DNA of 64,000 bases from contig JAJDVQ010000028.1 in assembly GCA_022826045.1 (NCBI GenBank), positions 1-64,000 on the forward strand, written 5' to 3'. Each line of letters starts with the position of its first letter. Within the stretch, counting starts at the first letter, position 1. The notes below the pieces were generated by a model, which did no database searches, was not told the origin of the DNA, and saw nothing but the letters and a program-made list of their open reading frames with translations. Positions 36,082 to 48,807 of the stretch are shown piece by piece. The translations under genes and the position numbers were made by a program. The DNA is from Acidimicrobiia bacterium. GTDB taxonomy: Bacteria; Actinomycetota; Acidimicrobiia; Acidimicrobiales; Poriferisodalaceae.

Positions 36082-37302
36082 TCAGGCGTTGTCGAGTTCG
36101 ACGGCGTCGTAGAGCTGGCCGAGGACGTCGGGCACGGCGCTCTGCACGCGTGACCAGTTCGGGATGAACGGCGTGCCCATCGGGTCACCCAGGAACTCGT
36201 CGCCGGCTTCCATGATCGCTGAGGCGAACAGCTCCACGGCGGTCTCCTCGGCGTGCAGGTCGAAGTCGAAGCCGTTGAACGTGGCGTCGTTGCGGTAGTG
36301 GCTGACGAGGTCGAGCGCGTTGCGGTAATAGACGGCCTTGACGGTGCGGAAGATCTCGGTTCCCAGCGTGGTGCCGTCGATGGCCAGCTTGCGGTAGATG
36401 GCCTTGGCGATGTCGCGGCTCATCTTGTGCAGGCCCGCGTTGGCGTCGTCGAGCGACAGATCCTGATGCTTGTGATCGTAGCGCCCGCAGAGATCGACCT
36501 GGCAGATCCGGCGACCCTGGTAGATGCGGTACACCTCCGACAGCACGCCGATCTCGAGCCCCCAGTCGCTGGGGATGCGGATGCTGCGGGTCATGTCCAG
36601 CTTCATTGCGAACTCGCCAGCCAATGGGTAGCGGAAGGCGCCGAGGTAGCACAGGTAGTCGTGCTCGCCGATCGTGGCCCGCAGCGCCCGCAGCAGCGGC
36701 GTCACCAGCAGCCGCACTACCCGGCCGTTGAGCCGCCCGGAGGGACCCTCGCCGGCCCGGTAGTAGTACCCCTTGGAGAACGAGTACCCGAACGTGGGAT
36801 GCAGGATCGGGTACAGCAGGCGTGCCAGCAGACCGCGGTCGTAAGTGAGGATGTCGGCGTCGTGCAGGGCCACGTTCTCGCAGCGTCCCGAGGCGAGGAA
36901 ATAGCCGAGGCAGTACCAGACATTGCGGCCCTTGCCCGGCTCGGTCGGTGCGAGCACCCGGTCGGCGAGGACTTCGTCGATCTTGCGCAGCCGCGGGCCG
37001 TCGTTCCACAGCAGGCGGGTGCGCTGGGGCAGCCGGGAGAAGAACTGCCTGGCGTCGGCGAACTGGGCTTCGTCGGCCCGGTCGATGCCCACGATGATCT
37101 CGTCGATGTAGGCGACCTTGGCGATCTCGTCGACGATGTTGCCGAGCGCCGGGCCCTGCAGCTCGCTGTACAGCGCCGGGATGATGAGCGCGATCGGCCT
37201 GCGGCGCGAGTAGTCGAACAGCTCGCTCTCGAAGCTCTCGACGGATCGGTCGCCAAGGCGATGCAGCGTCGCGATCGACTCGTGCTGCTGGAAATCGGCC
37301 AC
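36082..37302 (-). CDS. GT81-like glycosyltransferase (glucosyl-3-phosphoglycerate synthase family)
   Basis: 406 residues, GT-A fold. IALIIPALYSEL opens the nucleotide-binding domain; VALHDADIL holds the metal-binding D148-A-D150; GFSFSKGYYYR-like YSFSKGYYYRAGEG, RSIRIPSDWGLEIGVLSE and CQVDLCGRYDHKHQDL are typical of GpgS/MpgS-like enzymes. Such enzymes transfer glucose from a nucleotide sugar to 3-phosphoglycerate. The product glucosylglycerate is a compatible solute and precursor, and a GH13_18 phosphorylase in the window could degrade it. Divergent from IMP dehydrogenase (86 nt between starts). No phosphatase (GpgP) is next to it. Confidence 0.8.
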   Translation of the reverse strand: MADFQQHESIATLHRLGDRSVESFESELFDYSRRRPIALIIPALYSELQGPALGNIVDEIAKVAYIDEIIVGIDRADEAQFADARQFFSRLPQRTRLLWNDGPRLRKIDEVLADRVLAPTEPGKGRNVWYCLGYFLASGRCENVALHDADILTYDRGLLARLLYPILHPTFGYSFSKGYYYRAGEGPSGRLNGRVVRLLVTPLLRALRATIGEHDYLCYLGAFRYPLAGEFAMKLDMTRSIRIPSDWGLEIGVLSEVYRIYQGRRICQVDLCGRYDHKHQDLSLDDANAGLHKMSRDIAKAIYRKLAIDGTTLGTEIFRTVKAVYYRNALDLVSHYRNDATFNGFDFDLHAEETAVELFASAIMEAGDEFLGDPMGTPFIPNWSRVQSAVPDVLGQLYDAVELDNA

Positions 37303-37334
37303 GTCAACCCGCTTCGCCGGCCATTTGCCTGTGA

Positions 37335-41047
<3,713 letters not shown>

Positions 41048-41060
41048 CGGAGGTTAGGAG

Positions 41061-42077
41061 TCAGGCGTTGCGGCCGGGCCAGGCTTGGGGGTTGATCATG
41101 TTGGGTGGCTGGTTGCCGTCGAGTGCGGTCATGACCTCCGACACTGCATGGGTGAAGATGCGGCGGCGGCCGGCGACCGTGGCGGAGGCCACGTGCGGGG
41201 TCACTATCACGTCGGGCCGGCCCAGCAGCGGGTGGCCTGGCGGCAGCGGCTCCGGCTCGGTCACGTCCAGCCCTGCGCCTCGCACCTTGCCTGCGTCGAG
41301 CGCCGCCAGCAGGGCGTCCTGGTCGACAAGTCCGCCGCGAGATGTGTTGACCAGGTACACGCCGTCGCGCATCGCAGCGAGGAGTTCGGCGTTCACGAGA
41401 TGGTGCGTGGCTTCGCTGAGCGGCGCGTGCACCGACACGACATGCGCGTCGGCCACTGCGTCATAGGGCGTCGCCGCCCGTTGCGCCCCCAGTTCCGCAA
41501 ATCGTTCGTCGCCCGCATAGGGGTCATACGCCACGATCTCCATGCCGACGGCCGACATCACCCGGGCCACGTAGCCGCCGATGCGTCCGAGCCCTACCAA
41601 TGCGAGCGTCGAGCCGGCCAGTTCAAGATGCCCGTGGCGTGCCCAGTAGTCGCCTTCGTCAGCCTCGAGCCGGAGGGCCGATTCCTTCAGTCCCTTGGTG
41701 ATGGCGAAGATGAGCGCGACGGCTTGCTCAGCGGTGGAGATCGTCGGGCCGTCGGGCGTGTTGCAGGCGGCGATGCCGAACTCGGTGGCGTCGTCGAGGT
41801 CGAGATTGTCAAACCCGATGCCGGCCCGGGCGATCACCTTCAGCCGCGGAGCTCGCTCGTACACGGTGCGGTCGTAGCGGATCGCAGCGCCCACGATGGC
41901 GCCGTGCGCCCGTTCGATGCCTTCGAGCGGATCGTCGCCTCGCACATCGACGATCCCGGCCCGGCCGTCCAGCAGCTCGCGCTGCAGCCGGCCGGCGGGC
42001 CGGTCGAACCAGACGATTGGCAGGCCAGCACCTGCGTCGGCGTCAGGGGAATCTGTGTCAGTCGAACCGGTGCTCAT
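41061..42077 (-). CDS. D-isomer-specific 2-hydroxyacid dehydrogenase (NAD-binding)
   Basis: 338 residues from ATG 42077 (MSTGSTDTDSPDADAG); the frame continues to 42161. Rossmann motif VGLGRIGGYVARVMSAVGMEIVAYDPY, catalytic Arg in VNTSRGGLVDQDALLAAL, Glu in LDVTEPEPLPPGHPL, His in VIVTPHVASATVAGRR. ARAGIGFDNLDLDDATEFGI is typical of phosphoglycerate-dehydrogenase-like members without an ACT domain. Reduces a 2-oxoacid or oxidises a D-2-hydroxyacid; substrate undetermined. Divergent from the P450 gene. Confidence 0.9.
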   Translation of the reverse strand: MSTGSTDTDSPDADAGAGLPIVWFDRPAGRLQRELLDGRAGIVDVRGDDPLEGIERAHGAIVGAAIRYDRTVYERAPRLKVIARAGIGFDNLDLDDATEFGIAACNTPDGPTISTAEQAVALIFAITKGLKESALRLEADEGDYWARHGHLELAGSTLALVGLGRIGGYVARVMSAVGMEIVAYDPYAGDERFAELGAQRAATPYDAVADAHVVSVHAPLSEATHHLVNAELLAAMRDGVYLVNTSRGGLVDQDALLAALDAGKVRGAGLDVTEPEPLPPGHPLLGRPDVIVTPHVASATVAGRRRIFTHAVSEVMTALDGNQPPNMINPQAWPGRNA

Positions 42078-42239
42078 GCCGTCAGTATTGCGCCGGGACG
42101 GGGCCAGGCAGGGTGCCAGTGCGAGGACCCGACCGCTGGCGGCGATGCGACGGCCCGACAACGCCCGGCAGCGTCCCTGGGAGCGCCACTACCGTCTACA
42201 CCAGCTTGGGCAGGCACCGGTGAACAGGGGTACGGGTTG

Positions 42240-43534
42240 ATGAAGGTCGACGAGGCGGTCATCCATGACACCGAGCGGTACGCCGCCGAGGGCTACCCGT
42301 GGGCCGAGTGGGATTTGCTGCGCGACGAGGCGCCCGTGTACTGGTACGTGCGCGACAACATCGTCCCGTTCTGGGCGATCACCCGCTACGAGGACGTGAA
42401 GTGGATCTCGGGTCAGAACAAGACGTTCATCAACGGGGGCGGACGACTGCGTCTCGCTGACGCCGACCGGGATGCCCGCTTCTGGACCAAGTATCGCCAG
42501 CGCGCCATCGAGATCGGCTGGGACCCCGACGAGCCGCCGGACTTCATCTTCAAGGACCGTCCCGACCACTGGGACCTGCGCCGGCTGGTGGTGCCGGAGT
42601 TCACGCCGAAGGCGATGCGCAGCAGATCCGAGTCGCTCGAACTGCACGCCCAGCGCTTCGCGGACGAGTTCATCGCCAAGGTGGACGACGAGGGCACCGC
42701 CGACGTGGTGGAAGACCTGGCGGTGAAGCTGCCGCTGGCAGCCATCTGCGAGATGGTGGGCGTGTCGGCCGACGACTGGGAGCAGGTGCACGCCTGGACA
42801 TCGGTGCTGTTCGACGATCCCGATCTGGAGAGGTTCTGCCGGCCCGGCGAGCCCCGTGACGAGATGCGGTCGCGCATGATCCGCGAGTTCGACGCATGGA
42901 TCGGCGAGCTGATCGCCCAGCGCCGCCGCGACGGCACCGACGGCCGCGACCTAGTGAGCATCCTGCTGCGGTCCGAGATCGAATCAGGCCCGCTGACGCC
43001 GCAGCAGCTCGTGGGCTACCTGCGCTTGATGATCGCTGCGGGCAACGAGACGACGCGCAACGCAGCGAGCGGGGGGGGGTGATCGCCCTGCTCGAGCACC
43101 GCGACCAGCTCGACCTGCTCAACGAGCGCATCGACGACCCCGACGCCGTCGAGACTGCCGTGGAGGAGATCCTGCGCTGGACATCGCCAGTCATCCAGTT
43201 CGCCCGCACCTGCACCAAAGACACCGAGCTGCGGGGCCACACGATCAAGGCCGGCGAGCACGTGGGGGTGTGGTACCCCTCGGCCAACCGCGACGAGCGC
43301 CAGTTCCCCGAGCCCTACCGCTTCGACATCGGGCGCACGCCCAACGATCACCTCGCCTTCGGCCACGGCGCCCACTTCTGCTTGGGCGTGCACCTGGCCC
43401 GCTGGGAGCTGCGAGCGTTCTTCCGGGTGGTGGCGCCCCTGCTCGACGGCCTGCAGCTCGACGGCGAGCAGTCCCGCATCGGCCACCTGCACGTCGGCCC
43501 CATCAAGCACCAGATGGTGACCCCGCGGTCCTGA
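42240..43534 (+). pseudogene. Cytochrome P450 (CYP125/142-like) with a frameshift in a G9 tract
   Basis: ATG 42240 with AGGGG upstream. First frame encodes the N-terminal two thirds to the I-helix AGNETTRNAAS, then runs into nine G residues and TGA at 43080. The next frame resumes exactly there with VIALLEHRDQ and carries ExxR (VEEILRWTSPVIQFART), YPSANRDERQF and the haem loop FGHGAHFCLGVHLARWE. Seven or ten Gs would restore a 430- or 431-residue P450. AGNETTRN in the I-helix resembles steroid-side-chain hydroxylases (CYP125/142). Could be a sequencing error, a true frameshift or a phase-variable gene; no other damage is visible, which favours the first or third. Confidence 0.85.
43071..43079 (+). 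repeat. G9 homopolymer inside the P450 gene
   Basis: Nine consecutive G preceded by C and followed by TGATCG. It sits at the I-helix Gly-Gly position (family usually needs seven G for Ser-Gly-Gly-Val). Its length decides whether the full protein is made, so it is a possible slippage site. Confidence 0.8.
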
Positions 43535-43612
43535 TCCGCCCGCGGCTCCGGGTATCTGGATACGACCGGTGCACTCAGATCGCACCTGAGCGCAGGACTA
43601 GCGTCGGCGGCC

Positions 43613-44455
43613 ATGACGACGACTGATGTGGTGGTGACGGGGCTGCGATTCGGGGAGGGGCCGCGCTGGCGCGGCGACCGGCTCTGGTACTCCGACTTCT
43701 ACCGGCACGGCATCTACACCGTGACTCCCGATGGCAACGAAGAACTCGTGCACACGGTTCCGACGCAGCCGTCGGGGCTGGGCTGGCTGCCCAACGGCGA
43801 CTTGCTGTTCGTGTCGATGCTCGACCGGCAGCTTCGCCGGCTCGACGCCGACGGCAACGAGTCGCTGCACGCCGACCTGTCGGGCATCGCCGGCGGTCCG
43901 TGCAACGACATGGTGGTTGCCGCCGACGGCACGGCGTACGTCGGCAACTTCGGTTTCGACGACAGTGCAGGGGAGACGTTCGCGCAGGCAACCTTGGCCA
44001 TCGTGAGTCCGGACGGCACTGCTCGACCGGGGCCCGAGGGCTTCGACTTCCCCAACGGCACCGTGATCGACCCCAGCGGGCGCCACATGGTCATCGCGGA
44101 GAGCTACGGCCGACGGATGACGGCGTTCGACATCGAAGCTGACGGCTCGCTGAGCGGACGGCGGACGTTTGCCGATCTGGGAGAGCGCGTGCCCGACGGC
44201 ATCTGCCTCGACGAGGCCGGCGGCATCTGGGTGGCCGATCCCCTCAACGCGAGCTGTTTCCGGGTGGTCGATGGCGGCGAGGTCACCGATGTCATCGAGC
44301 TGGAGTTGAACTGCTTCGCCTGCATGCTCGGCGACGACGATCGCCGCACCCTCTACATGGTCACCGCCCCCACCTCGCGCCCGCCCGACGACGCGCCGGC
44401 CCTCGGCCGCATCGAGACCGCCCGAGTCGACATTCCCGGCGCCGGCCTGCCCTAG
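43613..44455 (+). CDS. SMP-30/gluconolactonase/LRE family protein
   Basis: 280 residues, six-bladed beta propeller. GLRFGEGPRWRGDRLWYSDF contains the metal-binding Glu of the first blade (GEGP), then GGPCNDMVVAADGTAYVGN with the NDM metal ligand Asn, and VPDGICLDEAGGIWVADP with the catalytic-type Asp. Members hydrolyse lactones or esters with a divalent metal. Adjacent to the P450 (78 nt), same strand, so it may hydrolyse a lactone made in that pathway; not shown. Confidence 0.9.
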   Translation: MTTTDVVVTGLRFGEGPRWRGDRLWYSDFYRHGIYTVTPDGNEELVHTVPTQPSGLGWLPNGDLLFVSMLDRQLRRLDADGNESLHADLSGIAGGPCNDMVVAADGTAYVGNFGFDDSAGETFAQATLAIVSPDGTARPGPEGFDFPNGTVIDPSGRHMVIAESYGRRMTAFDIEADGSLSGRRTFADLGERVPDGICLDEAGGIWVADPLNASCFRVVDGGEVTDVIELELNCFACMLGDDDRRTLYMVTAPTSRPPDDAPALGRIETARVDIPGAGLP

Positions 44456-44510
44456 CCCTCACCGGCTGGAGCTGGCGCCGCCGGAGCAACCGCCAAGTGC
44501 GCCTAGATAA

Positions 44511-44555
44511 GCTAACATATTAGCTACCTAATATGTTAGCTGACTAATATATTAG
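44511..44555. promoter_or_regulatory. AT-rich palindromic operator-like cluster upstream of an ATPase gene
   Basis: Perfect 13-bp inverted repeat: GCTAACATATTAG (44511-44523) and CTAATATGTTAGC (44528-44540), 4-nt spacer, followed by the perfect 12-bp palindrome CTAATATATTAG (44544-44555). The shared half-site is CTAATAT. The block is strikingly AT-rich in GC-rich surroundings and ends 52 nt before the ATPase ATG at 44608, so an operator overlapping its promoter is the simplest reading. A remnant of a mobile-element end is possible. Confidence 0.65.
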
Positions 44556-44607
44556 GTAACTGACGTGCTAGAGTGCTGGCGTTCAGCTCTTGCGGAGGCC
44601 GCACGGC

Positions 44608-46065
44608 ATGGCGATGGACCAACTTGTCAACCGTGAGGCTGAAGCCGCTGCCCTGCACCGGCTGGCCGACGCTGGTGGCCGATCACTCGCGCTCGTGCGA
44701 GGCCGGCGGCGTGTCGGCAAGACGTACCTGCTGTCACAACTTTGGGACTCGCGCCGAGCCATGTACTTCGTGGCATCCGCCACAGCACCCGAGATCAACC
44801 GCCAGGTGCTCGTGCAGACCGCGGCACGCTGGGCCGGTGTCGGCCTGCGGCCCGAGGACCATCCCACCTGGCGGCTGGTCTTCCGTTCGCTGCTCGCACT
44901 GCGCCCGGACGAGCCGATCGTCATCATCCTCGACGAGTTCCAGTATCTCGCCGCCGGCGACGACGGGCTGCGTGAGGTCGCCTCAGAGCTGAACGCCGTC
45001 TGGGAGAGCGAGATTCAACGGCGCGCGGGCGTGCTGGTGGTGCTGTGCGGATCGGCAGTGCGAACGCTTGCGGCACTCGAGCAGGGCGGCTCGCCGCTGT
45101 ACGGCCGGCTCGACGCCTCGCTGGTGGTCGCGCCATTCGACTACTACGACAGCGCACAGATGCTGAGCGGCTATTCGCCGCGCGAGCGCATCGCTCTCTA
45201 CGCCGCCCTGGGAGGCCTGCCGGCCAATCTCGCGGCTGTGGAACCCGATGACGACGCGGCGCGCAACATCGTCAGGCTGGCGCTGGCGCCCGACGGCTTG
45301 GTGCACACTCGCATCCGAACCCAGCTCGACCAGGAGGAGGGCCTGCGCCAGACACAGCAGTACCGGGCGGTGCTCGCCAGCATCGGACTGGGCGCGCGCA
45401 CGGTGGGCGAGATCGCATCCAAGATGAGCCGCAGCGCCGACTCGTCGCTCAAGCGTTTGGTGGCTCAGCTCGAAGACATGGCGTACTTGACCTGCGAGCT
45501 GGACTTCGAGGAATCGCGGACACGCGGCCTGCGCTACCGGCTGGCCGACCCTGCTGCTCGCTTTCACTACCGCATCGCGCTGCCGAACGAATCGGCTGCG
45601 GTGGCCTTCGGCGCCGAGCACGTGTGGAGCACCCAGATCGAGCCCGAGATGTTTCCCGCCTACGTGGGCCGCCACGTCTTCGAAGACGTGGCACGGCAGG
45701 CCTACATCCGCTGGGCTGTCGAGGCAGGTCTGCCGCTGGTGCCTGAGTGGCAGCGATGGCAGGGCGCCGACCGCACCGGCGTGGGCGTCGACATCGACAT
45801 GGTCGGGCGCACGCTCGACGGCGGCCTGGTGACCGGTTCGGTCAAGTTCCGCATGCGACAGGCGACGGCGCGCACATATGTCGAGCATGACGAGGCGCTG
45901 AGGCGCTTGGCTGCGAGCGGGCGGAACTGGGCGCGCGAGGCACTGCAGCCCTCATCGCCCTACTTCTTCCTGTCTGCCGGAGGCTTTGCAGCGTCGTTCG
46001 GTGAGGCCTGCGAACCGGGCCGCGAGGTCATCACCTGGACCTTGTGCGACCTCTTCGACCGGTAG
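44608..46065 (+). CDS. AAA ATPase with DUF234-type C-terminal domain
   Basis: 485 residues; ATG 44608 supported by GGAGG at 44594-44598. N-terminal LVNREAEAAALHRLA, Walker A VRGRRRVGKTYLL, Walker B PIVIILDEFQYLAAGD, sensor VLCGSAVRT; winged-helix-like middle (LGARTVGEIASKM, SLKRLVAQLEDM); C-terminal DUF234-like nuclease-fold region (YVGRHVFEDVARQAYIRWA, then GVDIDMVGRTLDGGLVTGSVKF with possible PD-(D/E)xK residues). This archaeal-type ATPase family is scattered by horizontal transfer and has no firm function. Palindromes upstream suggest specific regulation. Confidence 0.82.
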   Translation: MAMDQLVNREAEAAALHRLADAGGRSLALVRGRRRVGKTYLLSQLWDSRRAMYFVASATAPEINRQVLVQTAARWAGVGLRPEDHPTWRLVFRSLLALRPDEPIVIILDEFQYLAAGDDGLREVASELNAVWESEIQRRAGVLVVLCGSAVRTLAALEQGGSPLYGRLDASLVVAPFDYYDSAQMLSGYSPRERIALYAALGGLPANLAAVEPDDDAARNIVRLALAPDGLVHTRIRTQLDQEEGLRQTQQYRAVLASIGLGARTVGEIASKMSRSADSSLKRLVAQLEDMAYLTCELDFEESRTRGLRYRLADPAARFHYRIALPNESAAVAFGAEHVWSTQIEPEMFPAYVGRHVFEDVARQAYIRWAVEAGLPLVPEWQRWQGADRTGVGVDIDMVGRTLDGGLVTGSVKFRMRQATARTYVEHDEALRRLAASGRNWAREALQPSSPYFFLSAGGFAASFGEACEPGREVITWTLCDLFDR

Positions 46066-46105
46066 CAGCCGGCAGTTCGTTCGCGGATCGGGATCGGTTG
46101 GGAAG

Positions 46106-47125
46106 TCAGGTGTCGGTGGCGCCGAGGCGGCGCAGGTGGCCGGCGCGGATGTCGGCGGTCTGGCCTTGGACCAGCAGGAAGAGCGCTTCGCGGGCTAGGC
46201 GCTGTGCGTGATGGGCGAGTGTGATCGCTCTGCCGCCGACCGATGAGACGAGCGCGCTGGTGGCCCGGATGCCCACATAACCGACCTGCGCACGGCGTTC
46301 GGGCATCTCGTCGACCTCTGCCCCGTAGAGCGCGCTGCGAGCCGCATCCAGCTCTGCATCCAGCGGCGAGGGCCCGAGCAGCCCGAGAGCACGGGACGCC
46401 ACGCCCAGCATGAGGGCGCCGTTGGTTCGCAGGCCTTGGCGGTAGAACGCCAGCCAGTCGCTGTAGTCGATGATCTCCACTACCTCGTCGTCGCCGACGG
46501 CGTGACCGTCGAAATGCAGTTCCACTGTCACCGAGGAGTCCACTGCGGCAAGCCGCAGCCGACGCGACGTCAGCGTGGGTGCCTCGGCGGCCGGGATGAG
46601 CATCCACACGAGCCGATCCGCCTCGTGAGCCGCAACCAGCACTGCGTCGATGTGACCCCACCCGGTGACGAACGGTGCCACGCCGCGCAGCACCCAGCCG
46701 CCGCCGGAACGCTCGGCGAACAGGCACGGCTCGGGACGCAGCACATGCGCGAACGCGACACCGCTGCGCCGCTCGCCGGTGGCCAGCGCGCGGGCCCAGC
46801 GGTCGTGCAGCGGCGATCCGGCTGGTATCCGCGCCGCATTGGCCGAGCCGCCGCCGTGCTGCGCCCACACGAACGCGGTCGTGAGGCAGCCGCCGGCCAG
46901 CGATTCGAGAATGGGCAGTCGCTCGAGCTCGTCGAAGCCGCAGCCGCCCACCTCGGTCGGCGTCCACAGCCCATACAAGCCGACGTCACGGAACAGGTCC
47001 AAATTGCGCTCGGGAATCTTCCCCGCTGTGTCCACGTCCAGCGCACGCTCGAACAGCACGCCATCCGCGAGCTGCTGCGCGTCGAGCAGCAGTGCGATGG
47101 GATCGGGCGGGGGACCGGGGCTCAC
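46106..47125 (-). CDS. Acyl-CoA dehydrogenase-like protein
   Basis: 339 residues from GTG 47125 (VSPGPPPDPIALLLDAQQ); the frame is open to 47209, which would overlap the MaoC gene by 37 nt. N-terminal helical domain (GLYGLWTPTEVGGCGFDELERL), central beta domain (GVAPFVTGWGHIDAVLVAA, then VELHFDGHAVGDDEV) and helical C-domain (ITLAHHAQRLAREALFLLVQGQT). The usual catalytic Glu of the acyl-CoA dehydrogenase C-domain is not clear, so it may be a relative acting on another substrate. Last gene of the nitrile hydratase/UGSC cluster. Confidence 0.75.
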   Translation of the reverse strand: MSPGPPPDPIALLLDAQQLADGVLFERALDVDTAGKIPERNLDLFRDVGLYGLWTPTEVGGCGFDELERLPILESLAGGCLTTAFVWAQHGGGSANAARIPAGSPLHDRWARALATGERRSGVAFAHVLRPEPCLFAERSGGGWVLRGVAPFVTGWGHIDAVLVAAHEADRLVWMLIPAAEAPTLTSRRLRLAAVDSSVTVELHFDGHAVGDDEVVEIIDYSDWLAFYRQGLRTNGALMLGVASRALGLLGPSPLDAELDAARSALYGAEVDEMPERRAQVGYVGIRATSALVSSVGGRAITLAHHAQRLAREALFLLVQGQTADIRAGHLRRLGATDT

Positions 47126-47172
47126 GGCGGTCAAGGATGCACGCGCGGCGACGCCGCCGCGCCCCAGGGCGT

Positions 47173-47667
47173 TCAGGTGCCGGTGTCGGGCTCCGCCGGT
47201 TGGCGCCACATGAGGGCGTTGCGGCGCATGATGGCGACCAGCGTGTCGTCCTGGTTGCAGGCGCGGTGCTCGAACAGGATGATGCCCTGGTCGGGCTTGC
47301 TCTTCGACGGGCGTGCCGAGATCACTTCGCTCTCCACCCGCAGCGTGTCGCCGTGGAAGACGGGTGCAGGAAAGTCCATCCGTTCGAAGCCGAGGTTCGC
47401 CACGGTGGTGCCGTGGGTGGTCTCGTGGACCGAGATGCCGACCACGACAGCGGCCGTGAACATCGAGTTCACGAGCGGCTTGCCGAACTGGGTCTCAGTG
47501 CGGGCGTATTCGAAGTCGAGATGCAGGGCAGCGGGGTTCATCGTCATGGTGGTGAACATGACGTTGTCGGCCTCGGTGATCGTGCGGCGCAGTCGATGGT
47601 GAATCACCAGTCCCGGCGTCAGCTCCTCGAACCACCGTCCGCCGTGCGGGCGGGGTGCGTCGCTCAT
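47173..47667 (-). CDS. MaoC-family (R)-specific hydratase/dehydratase
   Basis: 164 residues, hot-dog fold. [28 protein letters not shown] and [27 protein letters not shown] match the mesaconyl-CoA hydratase-like MaoC group; the D/N-x(4)-H active-site pattern appears as NPAALH. Adds or removes water across an enoyl-CoA-type double bond. ATG overlaps the stop of the upstream gene by one base, so the two are co-translated. Confidence 0.88.
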   Translation of the reverse strand: MSDAPRPHGGRWFEELTPGLVIHHRLRRTITEADNVMFTTMTMNPAALHLDFEYARTETQFGKPLVNSMFTAAVVVGISVHETTHGTTVANLGFERMDFPAPVFHGDTLRVESEVISARPSKSKPDQGIILFEHRACNQDDTLVAIMRRNALMWRQPAEPDTGT

Positions 47668-48800
47668 CAGGCTGCTCCTCCTGCAACTTCAAGGGTGCCG
47701 GCAGTGTCTGATTGGCCGACGCCGAGTGCGTCGGCCCAGGGCACCTCGCACGCTTGGTCGAGATCGATCTCGGCGTGGACGACCGGGTTCTGGTGAGGGC
47801 CGGCGCACCATGACGGCATCACCATCGTGTACAGACCCGAGCCGCCCGCCTGGAATACCACGATCCTGCTGGGGTCTTTCAGGATCGGGACCAGCTCATC
47901 GGACGGGCCGTCCCGGTCGAGGTAGAAGGCCGACCCGACATGGGCGAGCGTCGCTGCCGTGTTGGTGGCGCGCGCAGCCAACTCGGCCTGAATGTCCTCG
48001 CGGGTCAGCCCCGCGCGGGCCAGCACCGTCGTGTGGTCGGGGTTCATGATCACGGTGACAGCGCCGTGCCGCAGGTGCGCGTTGTTGCTGCCCGGGTTGG
48101 CCATGACCGCAGCGATCACGTTCAGCAGGCGACTGGCCGACTCGGGATCGTCCGCATCGCCGGTGAAGATCGTCGAGTGCGGCGCCTCGGCACCGACGAC
48201 GACCACGGCGCTGTCATCTTCGGCGTAGCCGTAGGAGGTGTGCAGCGGCGCGAACGGGCTGTTCTCGGTGTCCTCGGCGAGGCAGTAGGTGAACTTGCCG
48301 GGATGGCCGTGCAGCGCCATGTCCGACGCGCCCGGCCGGGCCCCGCCGATGTTCATCATGGCCAGCCGCAGCGCCCGCCCGATCGAAGCGTTGGCACGAT
48401 GGCCGGGCCCGAGCGCCCCGAATCCCGAAGCCACTTCGCCGCACTGGTGCCGTGCCGGCCCGCACACCACGATGAGCGGCGCGGTGCAGTGGGTGGTGCT
48501 CTGCATCTCGGTGAGATCGAACTCGGGCTGGCACACGGCCCGGACGGCGGCCACTACGACGGGGATGTGGTCGGGCAGGCAGCCGGCCATCACCGCAGCC
48601 GTCGCCACCTTCTCCACGCTCGCCACGCCGTGCGCGGGTCCCATGACGCCCAATTCGAGGTCGGGGTCGAGGCCAGAGGCGAGCGCCATCATGGCCACCC
48701 GCTCGGGGGTGGGGATGACGACCGGCAGGCCGTCGGTGAGCCCGAGCGCGTGCAGCTGCTCGAGCGCGTCGGCCTCGTTGTGGGCCTCCAGCAGTGTCAC
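47667..48800 (-). CDS. Conserved protein of unknown function, partner of the UGSC selenoprotein
   Basis: 377 residues from GTG 48800, seven nt after the UGSC stop; the frame is open to 48866 inside that gene. [19 protein letters not shown] and [25 protein letters not shown] near the N-terminus, several conserved Cys ([42 protein letters not shown]), [40 protein letters not shown], and a C-terminal [19 protein letters not shown] recall proteins with this N-terminal pattern as a widespread uncharacterised family; no activity is known to me. No signal peptide or membrane helix. Tight coupling to a UxxC selenoprotein and several conserved Cys suggest a redox or substrate-binding partner. Confidence 0.75.
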   Translation of the reverse strand: MTLLEAHNEADALEQLHALGLTDGLPVVIPTPERVAMMALASGLDPDLELGVMGPAHGVASVEKVATAAVMAGCLPDHIPVVVAAVRAVCQPEFDLTEMQSTTHCTAPLIVVCGPARHQCGEVASGFGALGPGHRANASIGRALRLAMMNIGGARPGASDMALHGHPGKFTYCLAEDTENSPFAPLHTSYGYAEDDSAVVVVGAEAPHSTIFTGDADDPESASRLLNVIAAVMANPGSNNAHLRHGAVTVIMNPDHTTVLARAGLTREDIQAELAARATNTAATLAHVGSAFYLDRDGPSDELVPILKDPSRIVVFQAGGSGLYTMVMPSWCAGPHQNPVVHAEIDLDQACEVPWADALGVGQSDTAGTLEVAGGAA

Positions 48801-48807
48801 GACTGGT

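Noticed and set aside
43080-43082. UGA ending the first P450 frame as selenocysteine
   Set aside because: The downstream P450 sequence is in a different frame, so recoding would not restore it; the G9 slip explains the break.
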